A program made the position numbers and the translations under genes. From assembly GCF_023805255.1 (NCBI RefSeq), contig NZ_JAMSCK010000003.1, forward strand, positions 248,001-312,000: a stretch of DNA of 64,000 nucleotides, read 5' to 3'. The stretch is from Gramella jeungdoensis (GTDB lineage Bacteria; Bacteroidota; Bacteroidia; Flavobacteriales; Flavobacteriaceae). This document shows, in pieces, positions 28,213 through 36,717 of this stretch. The notes below the pieces were generated by a model. That model did no database searches, was not told the DNA's origin, and saw only the letters and a program-made list of their open reading frames with translations. Within the stretch, counting starts at the first letter, position 1, and each line of letters opens with the position of its first letter.

Positions 28213-28241
28213 AAAAAGCCCCGGAATATCCGGAGCTTTTT
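28213..28241. terminator. Bidirectional terminator between convergent genes
   Basis: AAAAAGC at 28213-28219 and CCGGA at 28221-28225 pair with TCCGG at 28229-28233 and GCTTTTT at 28235-28241, with one mismatch. A-tract and T-tract on both sides make it usable for the EEP gene (plus) and the membrane protein gene (minus). Confidence 0.85.
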
Positions 28242-28254
28242 AATTATAAAATTT

Positions 28255-28279
28255 CCACATTTCGACAGGCTCAATGTGG
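28255..28279. repeat. CCACATT...AATGTGG inverted repeat
   Basis: Arms at 28255-28261 and 28273-28279 enclose TCGACAGGCTC. The TTTCGACAGGCTCAATG core resembles an interspersed repeat common in flavobacterial genomes. It is 18 bases before the end of the membrane protein gene. Confidence 0.6.
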
Positions 28280-28297
28280 TAATAACTCTTTAAAAGT

Positions 28298-28735
28298 CTA
28301 GAACCAGGCTGCCCAAGGAATCCTGGAAAGCATCACCACTAGTGCCAGTCCGTAAAAAATAGCCAGTATCTTGAATTTTGGCTTTGAAGTCAGTTTCTTT
28401 TTATGTTTTGAATATCCAATAGTAATCAGAGCAATAGCTATGATCATCATCAGGGGATGTTCCACATTATAAAGCCTGAGTACAGAATCGCTCATCACGC
28501 CTCCCATACCTTCTTCAGCCCACATTTTAAAGTAAGGGGTAGTGAAATATAAAAAAATCCCAATAAGGAATTGGATATGAGAAACAATAAGAGTAAATAA
28601 AGCGATCCTGAAATTGGTCGCAGAATACTCCTTATTAGCGGCAAAGCCAATTATTCCATTGAAACTTGCGATAAGAAGCATAAAAAGCACCAGGTATGCC
28701 CAATAAGAATGAATAAACTGAATGGTTTCGTACAT
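28298..28735 (-). CDS. Small four-helix membrane protein
   Basis: A 145-residue integral membrane protein with four hydrophobic segments (about 8-30, 42-65, 93-110 and 123-140). Histidines H9, H53 and H93 lie near or within helices (FIHSYWAY, IVSHIQFLIG, NVEHPLMMI). The pattern resembles cytochrome b-like proteins of flavobacteria, and heme binding is possible but not shown. It sits between the endonuclease I gene upstream on the same strand (47-base gap) and the terminator at 28213-28241. Function unknown. Confidence 0.75.
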   Translation of the reverse strand: MYETIQFIHSYWAYLVLFMLLIASFNGIIGFAANKEYSATNFRIALFTLIVSHIQFLIGIFLYFTTPYFKMWAEEGMGGVMSDSVLRLYNVEHPLMMIIAIALITIGYSKHKKKLTSKPKFKILAIFYGLALVVMLSRIPWAAWF

Positions 28736-28782
28736 GATAAATCTAATTTTGGTCTTTGCTAAAATACTAAAAGCTTTTGTTA

Positions 28783-30411
28783 TTATTCCCAGCGATTCTC
28801 GGCATCTGCACCACCCCAGATCATCGTTGCCAGATAGGGGTTGTCTATAAATGGATTTCGATTACCCTGCGCGGCTTCAATGACATTATTTCGCTGAATT
28901 TCAAAGGCTGAAACCGGATCGGCTACATTCCACTCTAAAAATAATTGCAGCGATCCAACAGTTTCAAAATCCTCACCGTATCTCAGATTCACATACATCA
29001 CCATACGAGCCACATCACCACGCCAGTCATCACCAGGATACCATTTATCTCCATCTACAAGTTTATATTCTCCACTGCCACTGGTATAAGGATAATTAGA
29101 TCTCATTTCGTTCACATCTATATCGGCGGCCCTCATATGGTGCATATCGTTCTTAGCCTCTTCGGAAGAGAGTCTTGATTGAGGATAGATATGCTCGGTA
29201 TTGAAAGTTTCCCATTCATCTCGTGTACTACCTTCCCAATACTCATCCTCAGGTCTGCTTTCACCAGAATACATGAGGATTACATTAGCAGGATTATCAG
29301 GATCCTCATCGGCATCATATAGGTAATCATGTCTCTCGTAATATTCAAGACGGTTAACATGTTGTGTTGTTGTAAATGAGGAAAGTTCATTATACAACAG
29401 ATCCGGATCTATAGAAAATGTAGCATCAGAGTAATAATCGGATAAATTACCCGGAATATTAAAACTTACCGGTTCAACAACCGAAATAGTCACTTTTGCC
29501 GTAGAACAGGTGGAATCATCATCACAAATCGTATACGTAAAGCTATCTTCCCCGGCAAAGCCCGATAAAGTTGAATAGGTAATAGTCCCATCATTATTCA
29601 AAGTAACCGTCCCTGAAGTACCTGCATCATCAGTCGAGGTTATTTCTGCATCATCAATAAGATCATCATTATCCAATACGCGGTCCAAAACAACATTAGT
29701 GGCATTTGTTTCTATCACATAGGAATCATCATTTGCTACCGGAGAGCCTTCATCTTTTACATTTATCCTTATGGTTGCGGTTGAACAGTTTGGAGATTCG
29801 TCATCATCACAAATAGTATAGGTGAAAGAATCTTCTCCTGTAAAGGCATTGGGAGCAGTATATACGAAAGATCCATTCTCCTTTTTTACTACAGTTCCTT
29901 TAGTTCCATCTGTATTGAAATCGGAGAGGCTTGCCCCATCTACTAAATCATCATTGTCCAGATAGTTATTGATCTCATAGGAATCATTTTCAGTGGTCTC
30001 ATAAGTATCATCATTTGCTACCGGAGACCCTGCATCCACAACAGTTATTTTGACTGTTGCAGTGGAACATCTGTCGGAACTGCCTGGTACACAAAGATCG
30101 TAGGTGAAATCATCCTCTCCCTTAAAATCTACCGGAGGAGTATACGTCCAGGTTCCATCCCTGTTATCCCTAACCTCACCCCCCTGGGTGGTTTCAGAAT
30201 CAAAATTAGATATCCTGGCATTATCTACTCTGGTATCATTTTCCAGAAGTAGATCGGTTTCAAAGGTGAGATCTTCATTTTCGGTGGCATTTATGGAATC
30301 ATCCTTCGCCACCGGGTCATCCTTGGCAGGGTTTGGACCAGGCTCAGGACTATCTTCACTACTACAACCGAAAATAAGAATGGTTGCAGCCAGAATTAAA
30401 AACTTCTTCAT
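28783..30411 (-). CDS. Endonuclease I lipoprotein with three cadherin-like repeats
   Basis: A 542-residue surface lipoprotein: lipobox IFGC with C16. Three tandem Ig/cadherin-like repeats lie at about 34-125, 130-218 and 224-312, each with VANDD, LxNDDLxDxA, GEDSFTYTICDDD and CSTATV elements. A C-terminal endonuclease I (EndA/Vvn-type) domain spans about 326-540. Its nuclease motifs are NTEHIYPQS (H407) and DMHHMRAAD (H424, H425). The enzyme should cut DNA and perhaps RNA outside the cell. The repeats may hold the catalytic domain away from the surface. The previous gene ends in a terminator at 30455-30489, so it has its own promoter. Confidence 0.92.
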   Translation of the reverse strand: MKKFLILAATILIFGCSSEDSPEPGPNPAKDDPVAKDDSINATENEDLTFETDLLLENDTRVDNARISNFDSETTQGGEVRDNRDGTWTYTPPVDFKGEDDFTYDLCVPGSSDRCSTATVKITVVDAGSPVANDDTYETTENDSYEINNYLDNDDLVDGASLSDFNTDGTKGTVVKKENGSFVYTAPNAFTGEDSFTYTICDDDESPNCSTATIRINVKDEGSPVANDDSYVIETNATNVVLDRVLDNDDLIDDAEITSTDDAGTSGTVTLNNDGTITYSTLSGFAGEDSFTYTICDDDSTCSTAKVTISVVEPVSFNIPGNLSDYYSDATFSIDPDLLYNELSSFTTTQHVNRLEYYERHDYLYDADEDPDNPANVILMYSGESRPEDEYWEGSTRDEWETFNTEHIYPQSRLSSEEAKNDMHHMRAADIDVNEMRSNYPYTSGSGEYKLVDGDKWYPGDDWRGDVARMVMYVNLRYGEDFETVGSLQLFLEWNVADPVSAFEIQRNNVIEAAQGNRNPFIDNPYLATMIWGGADAENRWE

Positions 30412-30454
30412 TTTAATGGGTTTGGGAATGCAAATATCGTTTAAATGAGGTAAT

Positions 30455-30489
30455 TAAAAAACCTCTTATCATTGGAGATAAGAGGTTTT
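30455..30489 (-). terminator. Terminator after the six-repeat lipoprotein gene
   Basis: AAAACCTCTTATC at 30458-30470 pairs with GATAAGAGGTTTT at 30477-30489 around a six-base loop. A T-run follows on the minus strand. It closes the TonB receptor/lipoprotein operon. Confidence 0.9.
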
Positions 30490-30513
30490 ATATTAATTAG
30501 GAATGATCAAATC

Positions 30514-32229
30514 TTATACTTCGTAAAGGACCCAATCTCCATTTGCATCCTTGATCACGTAGATCTCTCCGGTAGTATTCGTACCGTTGTAAACCGCGTA
30601 AGTGATAAGGTATTTTTGTCCTACTTCCGCATTTGGAGCGATTTCATCAAGTAAAATGTTCATCGCTTCAAGGATCATATCATCATCCCAGCTAGAAGAG
30701 TTTCCTCTTTTTTCGAAGTTACTGTATCTAGCCATACTATCTGTTGGGCCTGGATATTCAGAAGCAAGCTCTGCCGCGATAAACTGGTAATCATCTCCGC
30801 TAAGAGTATATTTGATCGTATTATCTGGCACCCACTCTGAACCATTATTTCCAAAAGATAGAGTTTGCTCAATAACCGATGGGATATCACTAAATGATCC
30901 GTCCTTGAAGATGAAGTTAGCATATCGGGTAGAAACTCCCTGGCCACTTCTATAGAAATCGTAAGCTACAGCCGCGAAATCTCCTTCTTCGGCATAAGGG
31001 AACATCATTTCTAACCAGATAGCGATCTTATACATCGCTTCATCCTGATCTGAGAAGTTAGGATATGATTGACCCATTTCAGAATAGTCCTCTCCTTTAA
31101 GTGTCAATGGCATATTCCAGCTACCATTGGTATAAGCATAAGTCTTAGTCTCTTCGATAGTAGAAACTGAAGTAGCTATCTCATAGGAATCTCCATTCTT
31201 TATTAAAGTAAGAGTTCCTGAATAATAACCACCCTGATAATATTCATATTCTACCTCGTAAACCTTTCCATCCTCGGCGTCTGGGAAGTTTGTTTGAAGA
31301 ACTGTTTCAAATGCCGTTGCCAACATAGCATCACTCCAGTAGGTGCTTCCACCAGATTGTCTGTTAAAGTTCCCATAATTATCAAGGTTTGAAACTGAAG
31401 AACCAAATCCGTCCACATCACCAAGATCACTAATGATCAATTCAATATCAGATTCGGTTAGAACATAAGTCTCTCCTTCAGGAGTGGTTTGGAACTCAAC
31501 AAAGTTATTCCCGTCGAATCTAACGGTTTTTGTCTCAGAACCAGGACTCCCAGTATACACATCATAAGTAACCTCATAAAGCTGTCCAGTAACTCCGTCT
31601 ACATTTTCAGAAAGCACAGCGTCAATAGCCTCGAAGATCATTTCATCACTCCAGTAGGCATCCTTATCTTCTCTTCTGTCAAAGTTGTTATAACGAGCGG
31701 CACTTTCAGCTGCATCTGCATAGGTATCTGCAAGTTTGTCTTCAACGATATCGAAATCATCGTCTGAGAATTCATAAGGAATATCTGTAGCAACCACATT
31801 ATAGGTAGCTTCTACATAAGAACCTTCTTCTGCAGTATCAAACTTCTGCTCAAGAAAAGTAGAAACCTGAGAAGACGCTGAGAAATAATTCTCACTTCCC
31901 GGATAATCGTCGTTTGCTAAAGTGTAATCCTCAACTCTTATCGGAGCATATAGATGATATACCACTTTAACTGAAGATCCTTTTCCAAGTGCAGGGAAAT
32001 TTTCCGCAAGCACGATCGGAATCAATTCTTTAGCCTCATCTTCAGAGCTGAAGTTTGGATAGTTAAAGTCAAGAATATCTTCATAGTCATCCTCTGTTAA
32101 GGTATAATCAATATTCCCTTCAACATTATCCAGCTGCGCGTCTATTTCTTCGTGGATGTCTTCCATAGGCTCACAACCTGTAAAAGCGAGGCCTACTAAC
32201 ATCATTATTAATAAATATGTTTTTTTCAT
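30514..32229 (-). CDS. Six-repeat surface lipoprotein of unknown family
   Basis: A 571-residue acidic lipoprotein with lipobox FTGC (C19). The mature protein is built from about six related units starting near 40, 100, 150, 253, 373 and 471. Short units carry YPNFSxxDEA; long units carry RYxNFxxR, WxDxM and a GxxYxVxYxxYxG close. I do not recognise a named domain. It begins 10 bases after the TonB receptor gene and ends before a strong terminator. It is therefore probably the surface partner of that receptor. Substrate binding is an inference from position. Confidence 0.85.
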   Translation of the reverse strand: MKKTYLLIMMLVGLAFTGCEPMEDIHEEIDAQLDNVEGNIDYTLTEDDYEDILDFNYPNFSSEDEAKELIPIVLAENFPALGKGSSVKVVYHLYAPIRVEDYTLANDDYPGSENYFSASSQVSTFLEQKFDTAEEGSYVEATYNVVATDIPYEFSDDDFDIVEDKLADTYADAAESAARYNNFDRREDKDAYWSDEMIFEAIDAVLSENVDGVTGQLYEVTYDVYTGSPGSETKTVRFDGNNFVEFQTTPEGETYVLTESDIELIISDLGDVDGFGSSVSNLDNYGNFNRQSGGSTYWSDAMLATAFETVLQTNFPDAEDGKVYEVEYEYYQGGYYSGTLTLIKNGDSYEIATSVSTIEETKTYAYTNGSWNMPLTLKGEDYSEMGQSYPNFSDQDEAMYKIAIWLEMMFPYAEEGDFAAVAYDFYRSGQGVSTRYANFIFKDGSFSDIPSVIEQTLSFGNNGSEWVPDNTIKYTLSGDDYQFIAAELASEYPGPTDSMARYSNFEKRGNSSSWDDDMILEAMNILLDEIAPNAEVGQKYLITYAVYNGTNTTGEIYVIKDANGDWVLYEV

Positions 32230-32239
32230 TTTAATATTT

Positions 32240-34789
32240 TTAGAAATTAACTTTCAATCCTACAGTGTAAGTACGTCCAAACCCGTACCATACAGAAGCG
32301 GTTTGAGCATTTGAGTTAACACCGTCAAATGCAAAACTCACATATTCTGTATCAAGAAGGTTGTTCACGTTTCCATTCAAGGTAGCTGCAAGAGCCCCAA
32401 TTTCGAATCTATGAGTAAGCCCAAGATCAACCAAACCGTAAGCAGGCACTTCCCATGGCATATAACCATCATCTGAACTAACTCCAAGCGGATCGAATTC
32501 AGCGAAAAGGTTGTCTGCATAAGTCCAGTTGGCTCTAATAGTTGTACCGTTTATAATCTCATAGTCACCTCCAAGAGCGAACGTATTTTGAGCTGCACCT
32601 CCAACAGGGATATCCTTAAGGAATAATTCAATCGGCTGCTCATTTACTGGATTTTGTTCCTGGTCATAAATAAATACGTTACCAACATTACTGTCCCAAT
32701 TCCAGTCACCAATAGAAGCCATACCTGTAATAGTAAATTCATCAAAAGGCTTGTAAGTGAAGTCAATTTCAATACCCTGGTGAAGCGCATCTACTCCAAG
32801 AATATTCGCGAAATAGTTTTCACCGGAAGCACTATCAAAGAAAGATTGAGTAAATGGTTTATCATTCCATCTAGTACGATATAAGTTTACATTTGCCCTT
32901 AGTTTTGCACTGCGGAAACCATAGCCTAGCTCATAGCTAAAGATCTTCTGATTTTTTGCTTCTGAGTTAATGTCATTACGATAGTTCTGGAACACCTGGT
33001 TAAAGAAAGGCGCTCTTTCAAAAAAACCAATGTTCGCAAAAACATTATGCTTATCATCGATGTTATAGTTTGCACCACCTTTTACACTAGGAGCTACAAA
33101 GCTGATCCAGTCAGTTTCCTGAAGCGGATCTGAATCAAGATAGTTGAAATAATCAACTCTTTTATATGAAGTATTAGAAATAGCTCCTGAGATGAAGGCA
33201 GAAAGATCATTTTTAGAGTATTCTGCCTGAAGGAATCCACCTTCCCAGTGAACTAGTCCATCATTGTAATAGTTGATCTTGTCTCCTACTCTGGCAACAT
33301 TAGTTGGATTGTTCTCATCGCTATCTTCATCAAGCCAGTAAGAACCTCCTAAAAGATCCTTTACTTCCTGGAAGTGCTTCCCTTTATAATATCTAAGATC
33401 TACACCGGCCAAAAGGTCAATATCTTCAGTGATCTCGGTAGTGAAAGTTGAAAGGGCTCCATACCAGTTGTGATCGTTTCTGGAATTATAAAGAATTGTT
33501 TCAGAACCAAGAGCTCCATTATCAACATTCTCATTAACTACCTGGTCAAGGTCAAATGGCTGAAGGTAACCGCTTCTATATGGTGAATCTACACTTCTTA
33601 GGTTAGCAGCACCTTCGTATCCTCCACCACCTCCAGTTCCGAAGGAAGCGTAAACAGCAGTAGATAATTTACTTCTGTTAGAAATAGTCCAGTAATGGTT
33701 AAGCGACATCTGTGGCTTGTGGTAGAAGTTATCCTGAATATGAGTAACCTCACCGTTTAGGTAACCCCAGTCACCGTTAAATTTAACGCCTCTTTCGCTA
33801 TCGCGATATACACTTATATTATGAGCGGTTTCACGCTGTCCGTGCTCCTGTGGTGCACCAAAAGCAGTGAAAGATAGTTCATGATCTTCATTGATCTCCT
33901 TTGCGAAGTTGATAAAGTATGAGTAACCGGTGAATTCAGTTCCATCTACAAATCCGTTTCCAGAAGTTCTGGAGGCAGAAACAGTAGCTGCAAATCCATT
34001 TTCAAGTTTTCCGGTAGAAACAGTTCCTCCAACTTTTAGGTAACCATCGTTACCTGTAGTGGTAAAGATATTACCTCCTTTTGCAGCGTCAGTAGATTTA
34101 GTAACGATATTTACGGTACCTCCAATAGAAGGAACAGCAACCTTGGAAGCTCCTAGACCTCTTTGAACCTGCATGGTTCTCGTAACATCAGATAGACCGG
34201 CCCAGTTACTCCAGTAAACACGACCGTTTTCCATATCGTTCACGGGAACTCCGTTTATCATAACGGCAACGTTCTCTGAGTCGAATCCTCTTAGACGAAG
34301 TTCAGCATCTCCAAAACCACCACCTTGCTTGTGAGCATAGATACCGGGAGTGGTCTTAAGAATTTCAGGGAATTCCTTGTTACTTAAGCGTAGCTCTATC
34401 TCTTCTGTTTTGATAGTAGATACAGCTACTGGAGTTTTTCTGTCTATTGCAAGAGAGAAAGTAGTGATAACGATCTCGTCAAGCGCATCTGCATCTGGAG
34501 ATAAAATGATTTCTCCAAGATCTGCAGTCCCATTCTGGATAGAAAATTTAACAGGTTTACGTTCATAACCAACGAAGCTGATCTCTATCGTTCCGGTAGC
34601 CGCATCAACCTGCAGGCTAAATTTACCGTCGAAATCAGTCATTGTACCATTGTTGGTGCCTACTACCGTCACGTTCGCGCCTGGCAGAGGTCCATTTGTT
34701 TCAGAATCGATTACCGTTCCGGTAATGGTTCCCTGAGCAAAAATTGTAGCAGACGCCAAAAGCATCGCTAGCAGTAATAATTTCCTCAT
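32240..34789 (-). CDS. TonB-dependent outer membrane receptor (paired with six-repeat lipoprotein)
   Basis: An 849-residue receptor starting at the ATG at 34789 (MRKLLLLAMLLASATIFAQ). The upstream ATG-like start at 34822 would put 11 extra residues before the signal peptide. A carboxypeptidase-like domain (TGTVIDSETNGPLPGANV) is followed by the plug (TPGIYAHKQGGGFGDAELR) and a barrel ending in GLKVNF. Its operon partner is the repeat lipoprotein. It should import a substrate too large for porins; which one cannot be told. Confidence 0.93.
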   Translation of the reverse strand: MRKLLLLAMLLASATIFAQGTITGTVIDSETNGPLPGANVTVVGTNNGTMTDFDGKFSLQVDAATGTIEISFVGYERKPVKFSIQNGTADLGEIILSPDADALDEIVITTFSLAIDRKTPVAVSTIKTEEIELRLSNKEFPEILKTTPGIYAHKQGGGFGDAELRLRGFDSENVAVMINGVPVNDMENGRVYWSNWAGLSDVTRTMQVQRGLGASKVAVPSIGGTVNIVTKSTDAAKGGNIFTTTGNDGYLKVGGTVSTGKLENGFAATVSASRTSGNGFVDGTEFTGYSYFINFAKEINEDHELSFTAFGAPQEHGQRETAHNISVYRDSERGVKFNGDWGYLNGEVTHIQDNFYHKPQMSLNHYWTISNRSKLSTAVYASFGTGGGGGYEGAANLRSVDSPYRSGYLQPFDLDQVVNENVDNGALGSETILYNSRNDHNWYGALSTFTTEITEDIDLLAGVDLRYYKGKHFQEVKDLLGGSYWLDEDSDENNPTNVARVGDKINYYNDGLVHWEGGFLQAEYSKNDLSAFISGAISNTSYKRVDYFNYLDSDPLQETDWISFVAPSVKGGANYNIDDKHNVFANIGFFERAPFFNQVFQNYRNDINSEAKNQKIFSYELGYGFRSAKLRANVNLYRTRWNDKPFTQSFFDSASGENYFANILGVDALHQGIEIDFTYKPFDEFTITGMASIGDWNWDSNVGNVFIYDQEQNPVNEQPIELFLKDIPVGGAAQNTFALGGDYEIINGTTIRANWTYADNLFAEFDPLGVSSDDGYMPWEVPAYGLVDLGLTHRFEIGALAATLNGNVNNLLDTEYVSFAFDGVNSNAQTASVWYGFGRTYTVGLKVNF

Positions 34790-35032
34790 TTGTTTAATAG
34801 TTTGTGTTTGATTAAAATTCACTGCAAAAAAAACACTTTCCTACAAAACTTTCATTATCCAAATGTTAAGACTTTTAACTTTTTATTCACTGGCTCAGAA
34901 ATGTAACAATATGCATTCTGTTATGATCTCCCGCCAATACTTAGATCAAAAGCCTATCTGCCTAAAAAACAATTTGTTAATATCTACACCCAGAAAAAAA
35001 TTTTATGTTAAAGCAACCCCACGGTATTACAT
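34790..35032. other. Gene-free spacer upstream of the TonB receptor
   Basis: AT-rich sequence between the receptor start and the pgi terminator. I see no convincing full promoter; a TTTTTTTTG tract at about 34827-34835 on the minus strand is the nearest to a -7 box. No RNA gene is visible. The space probably holds the receptor operon's promoter and 5' leader. Confidence 0.4.
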
Positions 35033-35061
35033 AAAAAAAGCTCCGGATTTTCTCCGGAGCT
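35033..35061 (-). terminator. Terminator of the pgi operon
   Basis: AGCTCCGGA at 35039-35047 pairs with TCCGGAGCT at 35053-35061 around TTTTC. On the minus strand a T-run of about seven follows. It is 25 bases beyond the pgi stop. Confidence 0.9.
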
Positions 35062-35085
35062 CCTGGTATTCCTATTAAATATTTA

Positions 35086-36717
35086 TTATTTCAAATAGTA
35101 ATTTAAAAGTGCTCTTGTAGAAGAATCATGATTATTCACGTCTCTATCATCAAACTCTGCAAGAATTTTATTCGCAAGTTGTTTACCTAATTCTACACCC
35201 CACTGATCGTAACTGAAAATATTCCAGATAACCCCCTGCACAAAGATCTTATGCTCGTATAGGGCAATAAGTTTTCCCATACTTTCAGGAGTGAGTTTAT
35301 CTATCAGAATGGTGTTGGTAGGTTTGTTTCCTTCAAAAACCTTGAAAGGCTTAAGCCTGTCTATTTCGTCCCTGGTAAAATTCTTGAATTTCAGTTCTTC
35401 CTCAACCTCTTCTTCATTCTTCCCATTGAGCAAAGCTTCGGTTTGAGCAAAATAATTAGCCATCAACTTATCCTGATGTGCTTTATCTTCAAAAAGTGAT
35501 TTTTTAAAGCCGATAAAATCAGCAGGAATGAGTTTTGTTCCCTGGTGAATCAACTGAAAGAAAGCATGCTGGGAATTCGTACCGGGTTCACCCCATATAA
35601 TCGTTCCAGTCTCATAATCCACTCTCTTTCCATTACGATCTACACTTTTACCATTGCTTTCCATAATAGCCTGCTGCAGATAAGACGGGAATTTATCGAG
35701 ATATTGTGAATAAGGGATCACAGCTTCACTTTCTGCCTTGAAAAAGTTGTTATACCAGATACTTAAAAGAGCAAGTTGTACCGGTAAATTTTCTTTGAAT
35801 GAAGTTTTCCTGAAATGTTCATCCATTTTGTGAGCCCCATCGAGCAGAGAAGCAAAGTTATCGTACCCAATAGCAAGGCAAATAGACAGCCCCACTGCGC
35901 TCCACAATGAGAAACGTCCTCCTACCCAGTCCCACATAGGAAAGATATTATTTCTATCTATTCCAAAGGACTCTACCTTTTGAAGATTGGTAGAAACAGC
36001 TACAAAATGCTTGGAAACCTCTTCTTCCGGCACCGACTTCAGAAACCACTCTCTAACCGTCGTTGCGTTGCTGAGTGTTTCCATCGTTGTAAAGGTCTTA
36101 GAAACAACAAGGAAAAGCGTAGTTTCAGGATTAAGATCCTTTATGGTCTCATGCACATGGTCACCATCTACATTTGAAATAAAATGCATATTAAGATGGT
36201 TCTTATAGAATTTCAGACTTTCGGTAACCATCACCGGGCCAAGATCTGACCCTCCAATCCCGATATTTACCACATCGGTAAAATTCTTTCCTGTGTAACC
36301 TTTCCTGGTACCATCAATAATTTCGTTGCTAAAGTCCCTGATCTTTGCCTTCACTTCTTCAACTTCAGGAAGAACATTTTCTCCCCTTACATTGATTTTA
36401 GTATTCTTATCGGCTCTCAACGCCGTGTGTAAAACAGGCCTGTTTTCCGTTTGGTTAATTGCTTCCCCGGAAAAATAACTATTGATAGCTTCCTCCAGAT
36501 TGCATTCTTCTGCTAACTTAAGTAAAAGACTTCTGGTATCTTCTGTGATCCTGTTCTTACTATAATCAACATAGAAGTCTTCCCACTGAATACTGAATTT
36601 CTCAGCACGATTGTCATCATTAATGAACATATCTTTCATATGCTCATTTTCAATTTCTTTAAAATGACTTTCTAATTCCTTCCAGGCTTTGGTTGTGGTT
36701 GGATTTATATTTTTCAT
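35086..36717 (-). CDS. pgi: Glucose-6-phosphate isomerase
   Basis: A 543-residue cytoplasmic enzyme interconverting glucose-6-phosphate and fructose-6-phosphate. SIS-domain signatures are plain: [43 protein letters not shown] and the catalytic-lysine C-terminal GVELGKQLA. The length fits the family (about 545-550). Its ATG follows the stop of the M23 peptidase gene with no base between, so translation is probably coupled. It is last in the DUF3108/TDO/M23/pgi operon. Confidence 0.97.
   Translation of the reverse strand: MKNINPTTTKAWKELESHFKEIENEHMKDMFINDDNRAEKFSIQWEDFYVDYSKNRITEDTRSLLLKLAEECNLEEAINSYFSGEAINQTENRPVLHTALRADKNTKINVRGENVLPEVEEVKAKIRDFSNEIIDGTRKGYTGKNFTDVVNIGIGGSDLGPVMVTESLKFYKNHLNMHFISNVDGDHVHETIKDLNPETTLFLVVSKTFTTMETLSNATTVREWFLKSVPEEEVSKHFVAVSTNLQKVESFGIDRNNIFPMWDWVGGRFSLWSAVGLSICLAIGYDNFASLLDGAHKMDEHFRKTSFKENLPVQLALLSIWYNNFFKAESEAVIPYSQYLDKFPSYLQQAIMESNGKSVDRNGKRVDYETGTIIWGEPGTNSQHAFFQLIHQGTKLIPADFIGFKKSLFEDKAHQDKLMANYFAQTEALLNGKNEEEVEEELKFKNFTRDEIDRLKPFKVFEGNKPTNTILIDKLTPESMGKLIALYEHKIFVQGVIWNIFSYDQWGVELGKQLANKILAEFDDRDVNNHDSSTRALLNYYLK

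Noticed and set aside
29460-30330. Tandem repetitive DNA resembling a satellite or CRISPR-like array
   Set aside because: The repetition comes from the three cadherin-like protein repeats of the endonuclease I gene; unit length (about 270 bases) and in-frame divergence fit coding repeats.
30514-32229. Direct repeats suggesting recombination or a mobile element
   Set aside because: The repeats are at the protein level, diverged and in frame, within one intact gene.
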